Numbered from the stretch's first letter, positions 9,238 to 18,846 are shown. The stretch: DNA of 64,000 nt from Paraburkholderia hospita (GCF_002902965.1 NZ_CP026106.1:558001-622000); one strand, 5' to 3'. Numbers and translations: made by a program. Notes: generated by a model not told the origin, from the letters alone.

Positions 9238-10308
9238 ATGAAGATTGCAGTCATGCCGGGTGACGGTATCGGCACAGAGGTGGTGGCGCAGGCGGTCAAG
9301 GTGCTACGGGTCGTGGCGCCTCATGCCGAGACTCAGGAGGCGTCCATCGGCGAGGCAGGCATTCAGGCCCATGGAGTGCCACTTCCCGAACCCACTCTGG
9401 AGTTGGCTCGCAAGGCCGATGCGATCCTGTTCGGCTCGGTGGGTGTGGCCGACGAGGCCGATATCCCGCGTGAACGTCGTCCCGGCACGGGATTACTGCA
9501 GTTGCGCGAAGCGCTGACCCTGTATGCCAACTTCCGGCCGGCCTATATGTTCCCGGAACTGATCGGCGCTTCGACCTTGCGGCCAGAGGTGGTCGATGGG
9601 CTGGATCTCGTAATCGTGCGTGAATTAAATGGCGACGCCTATTTCGGTCAACCGCGTGGGTTCGAAACCAACCAGGCCGGGGAGCGCGTGGGTTTCAACA
9701 CAATGCGGTATTCGGAATCAGAGGTCGAGCGGGTTGCCCGTGCTGCCTTCGAAAGCGCCCGACGCCGCAGCCGCAAGTTGTGCTCAGTGGACAAGGCGAA
9801 TGTGCTCGAGGCAAGCCAGTTATGGCGCGAAGTTGTCACGCGCGTCGGGCGCGATTACCCGGATGTCGAACTGACCCATCTCTTTGTGGATGCCGCCGCC
9901 ATGATGCTCATGCGTCGACCCAAGCAGTTCGACGTGATCGTCACGGGCAATCTGTTTGGAGACATTCTCTCGGATGCTGCGGCGATGTTGACCGGTTCAA
10001 TCGGCATGCTGCCTTCAGCATCGCTGGGCTATAACCGCAAGGGCTTGTACGAGCCTGTGCACGGCTCGGCGCCGGACATTGCAGGCAAGGATATCGCCAA
10101 TCCGCTCGCCGCGATCCTGTCGCTTGCGATGATGCTGCGCGAGAGCTTCGAGATGGAAGATGCCGCGACCCGCGTTGAGCAGGCCGTGCGTGCAGTGCTA
10201 GGCGCCGGCTATCGAACTGCCGACATCCATCAGGAAGGCACGCAATCCGTGGGTACCCGAGACATGGGCGATGCGGTGGTCGAGGCACTGCGCAAGCAGG
10301 CGGCGTAA
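9238..10308 (+). CDS. Isopropylmalate/tartrate/D-malate dehydrogenase-like enzyme (LeuB family)
   Basis: A 356-aa beta-decarboxylating dehydrogenase: NAD-dependent oxidation of a 3-substituted malate with loss of CO2. Seen motifs: '[10 protein letters not shown]' at the N-terminus, '[14 protein letters not shown]' metal/substrate segment, and '[18 protein letters not shown]' in the cofactor region. AAGGAG precedes ATG 9238. Immediately after leuC/leuD-like genes it completes a hydrate-then-decarboxylate sequence giving a 2-oxo acid. D-malate or 3-methylmalate are plausible substrates; biosynthetic LeuB duty is unlikely in this setting. Confidence 0.9.
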   Translation: MKIAVMPGDGIGTEVVAQAVKVLRVVAPHAETQEASIGEAGIQAHGVPLPEPTLELARKADAILFGSVGVADEADIPRERRPGTGLLQLREALTLYANFRPAYMFPELIGASTLRPEVVDGLDLVIVRELNGDAYFGQPRGFETNQAGERVGFNTMRYSESEVERVARAAFESARRRSRKLCSVDKANVLEASQLWREVVTRVGRDYPDVELTHLFVDAAAMMLMRRPKQFDVIVTGNLFGDILSDAAAMLTGSIGMLPSASLGYNRKGLYEPVHGSAPDIAGKDIANPLAAILSLAMMLRESFEMEDAATRVEQAVRAVLGAGYRTADIHQEGTQSVGTRDMGDAVVEALRKQAA

Positions 10309-10476
10309 GCGCGCATCGCGCAGCAGGAAGAAGGTCAGAAGCAAGAGGATCGGGGGCATGAGGAGCCGATGATCCTCGGCAGTTCTCAGCATCAAAGGTA
10401 TCGGGTTCGTGAAGACCCCGGTCCATCCTCGGCGGTAGGTCGCACCAAAATATTCCCTAAAAGGGAGGAGACAACC

Positions 10477-11502
10477 ATGAAGCTGAAATTTGCCATCGCG
10501 CTTTGTGCCGCGTTCGAGCTTGGCTGCGGTTCTGTCGCGGCCGTGGCCAAGGATGTGCCTGAAAAACCCGAACTTCACATTGCGGCGGCCTCCGTCGGCA
10601 TCACGTATCTGCCGATGCTCGTCGCCGTGCAACGCGGCTACTTCAAGGACGAAGGGTTAGATGTGCACATCGCTGCCTTCTCAGGGGGTTCCAAGACATT
10701 AGAGGCGTTGTTGGGAGGGAGCTCCGACATGGTAGCGGGCGCCTATTCAAACACCATCACGATGGCTACCAAGGGGCAGCACCTGGTGACGATCGCAGCG
10801 CAGGTCAATTGTCCAGGCTGGATCTTCGGCGTGTCCCAGAAGCGCCAGGCCGAAGTCAAGTCGACGAAGGACCTGAAGGGTATGCGTATCGGCGTGAGTG
10901 CGCCGGGCTCCAGCACACATATGGCACTGAACTACATCCTGCACAAGGCGGGGCTTCAGCCATCGGACGTATCCATCATCGGTGTTGGTCAGGCTGCGGG
11001 AGCCGTAGCGGCAGTGAGGGCGGGCCAGATCGATGCGCTGATCGTCAATGATCCGAGCGCCACAATCCTGACGAAGGACGGCAGCCTCAAACCGTTGGAG
11101 AACATGCGTACCGCAGAGGGTAACGTCAAGGTGTTCGGGTCGGATTATCCGGAGTCGAGCCTGTTTGCGACTCAGGATTTCATCAATAAGAATCCGAAGA
11201 CGGTACAGGCGGTCGCCAATGCGATCGTGCGCGCGGAGAAGTGGATCGCCAAAGCCACGCCCCAGCAAGTCGCGGACAATGTGCCGCCTGAGTACCTGGG
11301 CGAGAACAAGGCACTGTATGCCGATGCCTTCACAAATAGCCGCCGGTGCATCGCACAGAACGGGGAGATTACGGCCAAAGGTGCACAGACCGTGCGTGAT
11401 GTGCTGTCGGCGTTCGACCCGAACGTGGCGGCGGCCAAAATTGATCTCTCCTCGACCTATGACAACCGGTTTGTCGAGAAAGCGGCGGAGATCCAGCCAT
11501 GA
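10477..11502 (+). CDS. ABC transporter substrate-binding protein, NMT1/SsuA-TauA type
   Basis: A 341-aa periplasmic binding protein with an N-terminal signal peptide ('LKFAIALCAAFELGCGSVAA') followed by the family start 'AAASVGITYLPMLVAVQRGYF'. Members feed NitT/TauT importers for nitrate, sulfonates, pyrimidines or aromatic acids. The Shine-Dalgarno AAGGGAGGAG before ATG 10477 is strong. The ATPase start overlaps its stop. A close paralogue lies at 14841, so one transporter appears to have two receptors. Confidence 0.9.
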   Translation: MKLKFAIALCAAFELGCGSVAAVAKDVPEKPELHIAAASVGITYLPMLVAVQRGYFKDEGLDVHIAAFSGGSKTLEALLGGSSDMVAGAYSNTITMATKGQHLVTIAAQVNCPGWIFGVSQKRQAEVKSTKDLKGMRIGVSAPGSSTHMALNYILHKAGLQPSDVSIIGVGQAAGAVAAVRAGQIDALIVNDPSATILTKDGSLKPLENMRTAEGNVKVFGSDYPESSLFATQDFINKNPKTVQAVANAIVRAEKWIAKATPQQVADNVPPEYLGENKALYADAFTNSRRCIAQNGEITAKGAQTVRDVLSAFDPNVAAAKIDLSSTYDNRFVEKAAEIQP

Positions 11503-12353
11503 GCACTGCGCCGTGCAATATCGTCGTTGATCGTGGCCAGACTGCAATGCGTGAGGCTTTGCGCTTTGACAATGTAACCTGCACTTTCGCCGGCAATGGC
11601 AAGAACGCTCAGACCTACACGGCCGTTTCCGGCGGCAATCTGGCGATCGGCGACGGAGAGTTCGTCTCGATAGTTGGACCTACGGGGTGTGGCAAGTCCA
11701 CGTTGCTGAATGTGGCAGCCGGGCTCACCCGGCCATCGTCGGGCAGCTTGAGCGTGTTCGGCGAGAAGCTGACCAATGGCCTGAACAAGCAAGCTGCCTA
11801 CCTGTTCCAGGTCGACGCACTCATGCCGTGGAAGACGGCCGAAGAGAACATCGCCATGGGCCTCATCTTCCGTGGCACGCCCCACGATGAGGCGCTGAAG
11901 GTGGCGCACGAATGGCTTGAGCGGGTGGGTTTGCACGGCCACGGCAAAAAGTATCCGCACCAGATGTCGGGTGGCATGCGCAAGCGTGCCGGCCTGGCGC
12001 AAGCACTGGCGCTGAATCCTCGCATCATCCTGATGGACGAACCCTTCAGTGCGCTGGACATCCAGACCAGGCACCTGATGGAAAACGAGCTACTGCGGCT
12101 GTGGTCGCACGACCGCAAGTCTGTGATGTTCGTGACCCACGATCTCGAAGAGGCTATTTCCTTATCGGACCGCGTCATCGTGCTGTCGGCAGGGCCCGGT
12201 ACGCGGCCTATCGCGGAGTTTGAAATCGACCTTGTGCGTCCACGCGAAATGTCAGAAATCCGTATGACGCAGCGTTTCCTGCAACTGCACACCCAGATCT
12301 GGGACGTGCTTCGAGGGGAGGTTCTGAAAAGCTATGCGCGCAATCGTGTTTGA
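11499..12353 (+). CDS. ABC transporter ATPase, NitT/TauT type
   Basis: A 284-aa ATPase energising the importer. Walker A 'GPTGCGKST' (60-68), Q-loop 'FQVDALMPWKT' (103-113), signature 'MSGGM' (156-160), Walker B 'ILMDEP' (177-182) and the H-loop His at 214 are all intact. ATGA overlap with the preceding gene and a 20-base overlap with the permease gene indicate translational coupling. Confidence 0.93.
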   Translation: MSTAPCNIVVDRGQTAMREALRFDNVTCTFAGNGKNAQTYTAVSGGNLAIGDGEFVSIVGPTGCGKSTLLNVAAGLTRPSSGSLSVFGEKLTNGLNKQAAYLFQVDALMPWKTAEENIAMGLIFRGTPHDEALKVAHEWLERVGLHGHGKKYPHQMSGGMRKRAGLAQALALNPRIILMDEPFSALDIQTRHLMENELLRLWSHDRKSVMFVTHDLEEAISLSDRVIVLSAGPGTRPIAEFEIDLVRPREMSEIRMTQRFLQLHTQIWDVLRGEVLKSYARNRV

Positions 12354-13140
12354 CCCAAACAATCGCGTTGCTGTTCTTGTCACGCGGCTCGCACTCCTGT
12401 TCGGCGTTCTGTTCCTGTGGTGGATCTGCACCAGTCAGAAATGGTTGTCGCCTTTTTTCTTCGGCGATCCGTTGGGCGTTGCGCATCGCATCGTCGAATG
12501 GACTGTGACCGGCTCGGTGTTTCGCCACCTGTACACAACGCTGCTCGAAACCATGCTGGCGTTCGCGATCGGTACGGTGTCCGGTCTGGCTTGCGGTCTA
12601 TGGCTCGCGCTCAATCCGTTCCTCGCGGTCGTGTTCGATCCATTTATAAAGGCCATGAATTCCATGCCGCGACTGATCTTTGCACCGATCTTCGCGCTTT
12701 GGTTTGGCCTCGGCATCTGGTCCAAGGTGGCGCTGGGCGTGACGCTCGTCTTCTTCGTTGTCTTCTTTAACGTCTTCCAGGGGGTGCGCGAGGTCAGCCC
12801 TGCGGTGTTGTCCAACACCCGAATGCTGGGCGCCAATGCGCGTCAGCTAATGCGGCACGTGTATCTCCCTTCGGCGACGAGCTGGGTGTTCTCAAGCTTG
12901 CACAACGCGATCGGCATCGCGTTTGTTGGAAGCGTGGTCGGTGAGTATCTAGGCTCGGAGAAGGGCGTAGGGTATCTGATTCTGCTGGCAGAGGGCGTGT
13001 TCGACATCAACTCGGTTATCGCTGGCATTCTGGTGTTGACCTTATTTGCACTGTTGCTCGATACAGCGGTATCCCTCGTCGAGGACTACCTTCTGCGCTG
13101 GCGTCCTGTCGCCGGGCAGACCGTGGCCGCGAGCGCATGA
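12334..13140 (+). CDS. ABC transporter permease, NitT/TauT type
   Basis: A 268-aa inner-membrane permease with about six hydrophobic segments. The EAA-type loop 'LMRHVYLPSATSWVFSSLHNAIG' (quoted as landmark 'HVYLPSATSW') is near residue 170-185. It is the only permease in this operon and probably acts as a homodimer, as is usual for this family. Its ligand is unknown. Confidence 0.9.
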   Translation: MRAIVFDPNNRVAVLVTRLALLFGVLFLWWICTSQKWLSPFFFGDPLGVAHRIVEWTVTGSVFRHLYTTLLETMLAFAIGTVSGLACGLWLALNPFLAVVFDPFIKAMNSMPRLIFAPIFALWFGLGIWSKVALGVTLVFFVVFFNVFQGVREVSPAVLSNTRMLGANARQLMRHVYLPSATSWVFSSLHNAIGIAFVGSVVGEYLGSEKGVGYLILLAEGVFDINSVIAGILVLTLFALLLDTAVSLVEDYLLRWRPVAGQTVAASA

Positions 13141-13183
13141 GCATGTGTGCCGCGATCGACACATCAACGTTAAGGAAATTATC

Positions 13184-13939
13184 TTGCAGACCAACGCAAT
13201 AAATCTGAACGACCGCATCGCTGTTGTGACCGGCGGCGCGCAAGGCATCGGCCTGGAGGTCGGCCGCCGGCTGCTGGCCTCCGGCGCGCGCCTCGTGATC
13301 TGGGATATCAATGCCGCAGGCCTGGAGCGGGCCCGTATAGAACTGGGACATTCCGATATTCACGTCGAACGTGTTGATATCGCCGACTATGCCAGCGTCG
13401 AAGCTGCTGTATCGGGTACGCTGAAGGTCGCCGGACGCATCGATATCCTGATCAATAACGCGGCGGTCGTTGGCCCAAATGCGACCTTGGCCGAGTATCC
13501 CATCGACGTCTGGAAGCAGGTGATCGACATCGACGTCAACGGCACTTTCCACTGCTGCCGCGCTGTGGTACCCGTGATGGTCGGGCAGAACTACGGTCGC
13601 ATCGTTAATCTGGCTTCCGTCGCCGGCAAGGAAGGTAACCCCAACGCCGCAGCGTACAGTTCAGCCAAGGCTGCTGTCATTGCCATGACCAAGTCGCTCG
13701 GAAAGGAACTGGCGAGCCACGATATCGCGGTCAACTGCGTCACGCCCGCAGTGGCTCGTACGCCCGGCGCGATGGAACAATCGCCCGAGCATATCCGCTA
13801 CATGCTGGGCAAGATTCCGCGTGGCCGTTTCCTCGAACTCAATGAAGCAGCCGCAATGATCGCCTGGCTTGTCAGTGAAGAGAATTCATTTACCACAGCC
13901 TCGGTTTTTGATCTGTCTGGTGGCCGGGCTACCTATTGA
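13184..13939 (+). CDS. SDR family NAD(P)-dependent oxidoreductase
   Basis: A classical short-chain dehydrogenase, 251 aa. 'VVTGGAQGIG' binds the cofactor, 'INNAAV' is the structural NNAG-like motif, and the catalytic Ser-Tyr-Lys set is present with 'YSSAK'. I chose TTG 13184 because AAGGA stands about seven bases upstream and no ATG gives a normal N-terminus. It sits between the transporter and a FAH-family hydrolase, and would oxidise a hydroxyl of the imported compound or an intermediate; substrate not deducible. Confidence 0.85.
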   Translation: MQTNAINLNDRIAVVTGGAQGIGLEVGRRLLASGARLVIWDINAAGLERARIELGHSDIHVERVDIADYASVEAAVSGTLKVAGRIDILINNAAVVGPNATLAEYPIDVWKQVIDIDVNGTFHCCRAVVPVMVGQNYGRIVNLASVAGKEGNPNAAAYSSAKAAVIAMTKSLGKELASHDIAVNCVTPAVARTPGAMEQSPEHIRYMLGKIPRGRFLELNEAAAMIAWLVSEENSFTTASVFDLSGGRATY

Positions 13940-13953
13940 AGGGAACTTATAAG

Positions 13954-14796
13954 ATGAAGCTGTTACGCTACGGTCCGCACGGCGGGGAGAAGCCGGGCCT
14001 GCTCGACACCGATGGAAACGTGCGGGACTTGTCGGGCCATGTGGCCGACATCTCCGGCGACGTTCTGCTGCCCGACAGTTTGGCCCGCCTGAAAGCGCTC
14101 GACGTCACTTCGCTGCCGCGCGTGGGAGGCAATCCACGCCTGGGCCCGTGCGTCGGCGGTACGCGAAAATTCATCTGCATCGGGCTGAACTACTCCGACC
14201 ATGCCGCCGAGACAGGCGCCGCGATACCGCCGGAGCCCATCGTTTTTATGAAGGCTACCAGCGCGATCGTAGGTCCGAACGATGCCATTGAGATCCCGCG
14301 CAACGCTCTCAAGACGGACTGGGAGGTCGAACTGGGTGTCGTCATCGGCAAGACCGCAAAGTACGTGAGCGAGAGCGATGCTATGGATCATGTGGCCGGC
14401 TACTGCGTGATCAATGACGTTTCTGAGCGCGCGTTTCAGGCAGAGCGTCAGGGGCAATGGACCAAGGGCAAGTCGGCCGACACCTTCGGTCCGACGGGCC
14501 CGTGGCTAGTGACTTCAGACGAAGTGCATAATCCGCAAGCATTACCCATGTGGCTGGAGGTTAATGGCCATCGCTACCAGAACGGTAATACGGCCACCAT
14601 GATTTACGGAGTGCGTTACCTTGTAGCCTACCTGTCGCAGTTCATGTCGCTGCAGCCGGGCGACATTATTTCCACCGGCACGCCGCCGGGTGTTGGGTTG
14701 GGGCAAAAGCCGCCCGTCTACCTGAAACCGGGTGACGTGGTGACGCTTGGCATCGAGGGCTTGGGGCAGCAACGCCAGAACGTTCTCCAGGGTTAG
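13954..14796 (+). CDS. Fumarylacetoacetate hydrolase-family protein
   Basis: A 280-aa FAH-fold enzyme that cleaves C-C bonds of acylpyruvate-like compounds using a divalent metal. The metal ligands are visible as E124 and E126 in 'DWEVELGVV' and D155 in 'VINDVSER'; 'GLNYSDHAAETG' holds the active-site His. It resembles the 280-aa group that includes 2,4-diketo-3-deoxy-fuconate hydrolases and maleylpyruvate-type hydrolases. If it released maleate or a methylmaleate plus pyruvate, the LeuCDB-like trio in the same operon could consume it (inference). Confidence 0.85.
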   Translation: MKLLRYGPHGGEKPGLLDTDGNVRDLSGHVADISGDVLLPDSLARLKALDVTSLPRVGGNPRLGPCVGGTRKFICIGLNYSDHAAETGAAIPPEPIVFMKATSAIVGPNDAIEIPRNALKTDWEVELGVVIGKTAKYVSESDAMDHVAGYCVINDVSERAFQAERQGQWTKGKSADTFGPTGPWLVTSDEVHNPQALPMWLEVNGHRYQNGNTATMIYGVRYLVAYLSQFMSLQPGDIISTGTPPGVGLGQKPPVYLKPGDVVTLGIEGLGQQRQNVLQG

Positions 14797-14840
14797 ATAT
14801 TCGCGGCCGAACGGGTCTGGACAACAAGGAGACAAACATC

Positions 14841-15866
14841 GTGATAACGGTCAGGCGCCTGCTGTTGCCATTACTAGCCGCTTGCGCGGCCTTCCTGAGC
14901 CAGTCGGGCGCGAGCGCGGCGTCTGCGCCAGAGAAACCGAAGCTCAGCCTTGCGGCTGCAGGCGTGGGCTTCCCCTATCTTCCGTTCGTCATTGCGGAAA
15001 GTCGGGGATACTTCAAGCAGGCTGGACTGGATGTCGAGATTGGCGTGTTCAGCGGCGGCGCGAAGGCTCTGCAGGCGATGTTAGGCGGCAGCGCCGATAT
15101 CGTCGCGGGCGCTTATTCCAACACGATCACGATGGCGGCGAAGGGGCAGAAGCTGGTGTCGTTCGTGACCCTGGCCTCGTGTCCGGGCTGGGTATTTGGT
15201 GTGACCCGCGCCAGCCACGACAAGGTGAAGACGTATGCGGACCTCAAGGGAAAACGCATCGGAGTAAGCTCACCCGGTTCCAGCTTCCACATGGGCGTCA
15301 ACTATCTGCTAAACAGGGCCGGCCTCAAACCGGGTGATGTCTCAATCATTGGCGTTGGTTCGTCTGCTGGTGCGATTGCCGCAGCACGCAGCGGGCAGAT
15401 TGATGCATTGATGAGCAACGACCCGGTCGCAACCGTACTGCAGGGCAGTGGTGACCTTTTTCCTCTGGCTGTGATGCGTGATCCGGCCGGGACTCGCGCG
15501 ACGCTGGGCGGCGACTATCCGGAAGCTTCCGTCTACACCACCAGGGAATTCGCAGCCAGGTATCCGAATACCGTGCAAGCGGTGACGAATGCCATCCTGG
15601 AGGCCGAGCGCTGGATGGCGCATGCGACGCCTGAGCAGGTTGCCGCCGCAGTGCCGCCGCAATACGCGCTGGCCGACAAGGCTGTGTTCGCCCAAGCCTA
15701 CGGCAACATGCAGAACTGCATTTCGCGCGACGGCCTGATGACGGACGCCGCCGCGCACACCGTACGCGATGTGCTCGCCGCCTTCGATCCCGACATCGGC
15801 AAGGCCCCAATCGACCTGAAAGCCACGTACGACAACCGCTTCGTCGAGAATGCCATCAAGCACTGA
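14841..15866 (+). CDS. Second NMT1-type ABC substrate-binding protein
   Basis: A 341-aa paralogue of the binding protein at 10477, sharing long blocks such as 'VAGAYSNTITMA.KGQ' and 'RDVL.AFDP'. A signal peptide is visible ('LLLPLLAACAAFLSQSGASAA'). GTG 14841 has AAGGAGA at good spacing. There is no second ATPase or permease, so it most likely docks onto the same transporter and broadens or tunes its specificity. Confidence 0.88.
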   Translation: MITVRRLLLPLLAACAAFLSQSGASAASAPEKPKLSLAAAGVGFPYLPFVIAESRGYFKQAGLDVEIGVFSGGAKALQAMLGGSADIVAGAYSNTITMAAKGQKLVSFVTLASCPGWVFGVTRASHDKVKTYADLKGKRIGVSSPGSSFHMGVNYLLNRAGLKPGDVSIIGVGSSAGAIAAARSGQIDALMSNDPVATVLQGSGDLFPLAVMRDPAGTRATLGGDYPEASVYTTREFAARYPNTVQAVTNAILEAERWMAHATPEQVAAAVPPQYALADKAVFAQAYGNMQNCISRDGLMTDAAAHTVRDVLAAFDPDIGKAPIDLKATYDNRFVENAIKH

Positions 15867-15884
15867 CTTGCGAGGAATTCAATA

Positions 15885-16808
15885 ATGGAGAACTGCGTCC
15901 AAATCCTGGCGGAAGGGTTGAAGTTTCCCGAAGGGCCGGTGGCGATGGCCGATGGCTCAATCGTCCTGGTCGAAATCGAGCGCGAGACCATCAGTCGCGT
16001 GACGCCGGACGGCACGGTCAGTGTATTGAAGGAGGTGGGTGGCGGGCCCAACGGGTTGGCCTTGGGGCCGGATGGAGCTTTCTACATCTGCAATAACGGA
16101 GGTTTCCTGTTCCGTACCGTTGCCGGTCTGAATCGCACCAAACCAGGCGTGCACCCGCTTTATACCAGCGGGCGCATCGAGCGTTTCGACCCACACACGG
16201 GGGACCTGAAGGCTTTGTACGACCACTGTGGTGAATACCCGCTATGCGGTCCCAACGACATCGTCTTTGACCACGACGGCGGCTTCTACTTCACCGACTT
16301 CGGCAAGAACCGGTTGCGCGAGCGTGATCATGCAGGTCTCTATTACGGGCGAGCCGACGGATCAATGATCGTTGAAGTAGCCTATCCGCTCACGACGGCC
16401 AACGGGGTTGGCCTGTCGCCAGACGATAGTGTTGTGTATGTGGCGGAGACCGAGACCGCGCGCTTATGGGCATTCGATCTTGAGGTGCCAGGCCGGGCGC
16501 GCAAGCATCCTTATCCGTCCCCGCACGGCGGTCGCCTGATTTGCGGGCTACCGGGCTACCAACGCTTTGATAGCCTGGCCGTGGACGCAGAGGGAAATAT
16601 CTGCGTAGCCACGCTGGTCACGGGTTGCATCACGGTGGTTGCGCCCTCTGGTGAGGTACTGCGCCAGGTGACGGTACCAGATGGCATGGTGACCAACATC
16701 TGTTTTGGTGGTGCCGACATGAAGACTGCTTACCTTACGCTCTCAGGCACGGGGCGCCTGGGGACCTTAGCCTGGCCGCAAGCGGGATTGAGACTGGCTT
16801 ATTCCTGA
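15885..16808 (+). CDS. SMP-30/gluconolactonase-family protein
   Basis: A 307-aa six-bladed beta-propeller lactonase. 'LAEGLKFPEGPVAM' holds the first metal-ligand Glu; 'GGGPNGLALGPDGAFYICNN' and 'CGPNDIVFDHDGGFYFTDFG' are the Asn/Asp metal-binding blades. It would hydrolyse a lactone formed in the pathway, possibly by the SDR upstream. AGGAAT precedes the start. Its 3' end overlaps by ten bases the end of the convergent LysR gene. Confidence 0.88.
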   Translation: MENCVQILAEGLKFPEGPVAMADGSIVLVEIERETISRVTPDGTVSVLKEVGGGPNGLALGPDGAFYICNNGGFLFRTVAGLNRTKPGVHPLYTSGRIERFDPHTGDLKALYDHCGEYPLCGPNDIVFDHDGGFYFTDFGKNRLRERDHAGLYYGRADGSMIVEVAYPLTTANGVGLSPDDSVVYVAETETARLWAFDLEVPGRARKHPYPSPHGGRLICGLPGYQRFDSLAVDAEGNICVATLVTGCITVVAPSGEVLRQVTVPDGMVTNICFGGADMKTAYLTLSGTGRLGTLAWPQAGLRLAYS

Positions 16809-17695
16809 CTGCTACGTGCAAGCAGGTGCTTGAGAAAGAGTTGAACGGGTGCGGGGAGCGTCTCGGCCTCGCGCACACAGATCTTCCAGTGTCGTTCGGC
16901 CCAGACTTCGTCAAGCTGCACGGCGACCAGTGGCCCCGAACTCACGTAGCGGTGGGCATGATGTTCAGGTACCAGCCCTATGCCAAGCCGCGCTTCGACC
17001 ATGCTGCGTACGGGCTCAAAGCCATTTACCCGGATCGACAGCTTGAGCGGGTGGTCCAGGTCTGCTGCCGCGCGCAAGACCAGCGAATTCAGATAGCTGC
17101 CAGCTTGTGGTCCCACCAGTGGGTACTCGGCCATCTCGCGAAATTTCACTTTGTCCGCACGGCTGAGTGGGTGATCAGGCGGCATGATCACCACCAGCCG
17201 GTCACTGTGATAGGGAAATACCTGCAGGCCGGCAGTCACTGTCGTGCCGCCGAACACGCCAATGTCGGCTGTGTTCTCCGCGACTGCGCGGACCACGGCC
17301 GGGCTCAAACTTTCCTGCAGGTCGATGCGTAGTCCCGGGTGCAGTGCCAGGAAGTCGCGAATGTCGTTGGCAATGTACTGGACGATGGTCGAGAGGCTCG
17401 CATGTAGCCGGATCTGTCCGCGCACGCCTTCGGCGTGGTCGAGCAGTTCACTTTCCATTTGTTTGACATCGCGCAGCAGCACGCGGGCGTGCTGCAAGAG
17501 GGCGGTAGCGGCGATCGTCAGTTCGAGTCCTTTGTTGCTTCGCACAAAGAGGGCGGTCTTGAGGGTGTCCTCAAGATGAGACATTCGCTTGCTGAGCGCC
17601 GAAGGCGCGATGTTTTCAGCTTCCGCCGCGCGGGCAATACTGCCGTGCTCGCAGACGGCAACGAACAGTTTCAGCGACTGGAAATCGAAACGCAT
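16799..17695 (-). CDS. LysR-family transcriptional regulator
   Basis: A 298-aa LTTR. The N-terminal wHTH reads 'LKLFVAVCEHGSIARAAEAE' with 'SALSKRMSHLEDTL' as the recognition region, followed by the periplasmic-binding-like effector domain. ATG 17695 is preferred because upstream residues are not LTTR-like. It is convergent with the operon ending at 16808 and overlaps it, so it may be that operon's regulator although it is not divergent from it. With the IclR gene broken, it is the only intact regulator beside the operon. Confidence 0.88.
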   Translation of the reverse strand: MRFDFQSLKLFVAVCEHGSIARAAEAENIAPSALSKRMSHLEDTLKTALFVRSNKGLELTIAATALLQHARVLLRDVKQMESELLDHAEGVRGQIRLHASLSTIVQYIANDIRDFLALHPGLRIDLQESLSPAVVRAVAENTADIGVFGGTTVTAGLQVFPYHSDRLVVIMPPDHPLSRADKVKFREMAEYPLVGPQAGSYLNSLVLRAAADLDHPLKLSIRVNGFEPVRSMVEARLGIGLVPEHHAHRYVSSGPLVAVQLDEVWAERHWKICVREAETLPAPVQLFLKHLLARSSQE

Positions 17696-18541
17696 TGAGT
17701 CTCCGGAAGCGCGGTCTTCTCGCCGCGCCGTACTTTCTCGTGGCGGAAAGAGAGTATGCACGGGGGCGGTCGCGAGTGCAAAAATTTAAGCCGCTCGCCC
17801 TATACGCGCCTCTACGCCGCCAGCGTCTATTTGCGTGGGCCGAGCGGGACGGGCGAGGGGAGCTACGTCTGCCAGCGGCATACGGATTCCTGGCCAGATG
17901 ATGAGCTACAGCGGTTCCGATACGACATAGGCGGCGGTGAGTGCCGGCACGGGGCATGACAGCGCGGTAGCGTGGCCGTCCATCCGAAAGACGGGCAAGG
18001 ATCGTCGCCGGCAGTAGGGTTCAAACCTCGTGATGAGCGCAACGCCGTGGGTTGGCTGCAGAATTCGCCCGAATTGCCCGTCGTCGGGCAGACGGTACTG
18101 ATGGTCCGCATGTGCTCAGCGCTTTAGCCGGTTGAAATGCCAACGGTAGATGAGCAGAGGTCGGAGAACGTGTCAGTGACCTTCCGATCTGCGAGTGCTT
18201 TCATGCAGCGGCAGCCAGACGTATTGAATGTGTCCCCTGCTTTTCAAACGGTCACAGTTGCAAAGGGACTAACGGCGATCCTCGAAAGCGGCGCGGGTTA
18301 TTGCCGACGCAGGGTCGTGACACTTCGGTCAGAGAGGAAGTACGCACGTGTCAGCGAGCCCATCTCGGCTCTCTGTATATCAGGCTCAGTAGCGAAAGCG
18401 CAGTTTCGGCGTCCGCGTCGGACGGCGCCAGATTACCGCTGTTCAATCGCTCGACGGACTTGGCTCGAGAGTGGAGTAGCAAGAGGATACGCACAGCCTT
18501 GCTCATGACCGGACGTCCACCTTTGACGCCACAATCATATG
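17696..18541. other. About 0.85 kb without a recognisable intact gene
   Basis: No frame gives a protein I recognise. Short plus-strand pieces such as 'SVYLRGPSGTGEGSYVCQR' (about 17825-17880) and 'NSPELPVVGQTVLMVRM' (about 18060-18110) look protein-like but are not continued, so decayed coding sequence is likely. The promoter of the LysR gene at 17695 should also lie at the left end. Confidence 0.4.
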
Positions 18542-18690
18542 TGGAGAAGAAGCCAGTTCACGACATCGCGGTGCCACATGATCTGTTACACGGCAAGGAG
18601 CAGATTGCCTTTGCCGATGCGGGCTATGTAGACATCGAGAAGCGGGGCGAGACGGATGCGGTCGAGTGGCACGTCGCGACGTTGCGTGTC
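18542..18690 (+). pseudogene. IS5-family transposase fragment
   Basis: The plus-strand frame reads 'HDIAVPHDLLHGKEQIAFAD' and 'AGYVDIEKRGETDAVEWHVA'. This matches the part of IS5-family transposases with 'LLHG.E...F.DAGY.G.EKR' and 'WH.A'. Only about 50 codons remain; neither the N-terminal part nor the DDE Glu region is continuous, and no terminal repeats were found. It is a dead remnant. Confidence 0.6.
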
Positions 18691-18820
18691 GTATGCTTTC
18701 GCCGGAGCACGTGTCGAGATGCAATTGCTCCGGTGGATAACAGGCGAACCGCTCAGACGGATAGCCAATCGCCATCTGCCAGACGGAATCACGCCCATAA
18801 TCAGTTTAGTGTTCCTCAGT

Positions 18821-18840
18821 GCGGCGACATACGTCGCCGC
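18821..18840 (-). terminator. Hairpin downstream of porin gene
   Basis: GCGGCGAC and GTCGCCGC form a perfect 8-bp stem around a 4-base loop, six bases after the porin stop codon (18847). There is no T-run on the minus strand, so it may act as a 3' stabiliser or a factor-aided terminator. Confidence 0.55.
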
Positions 18841-18846
18841 TTCACA

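Noticed and set aside
10477..13140. Taurine or nitrate importer
   Set aside because: The family fits, but no sulfonate or nitrate enzyme lies in the operon; the ligand was left open.
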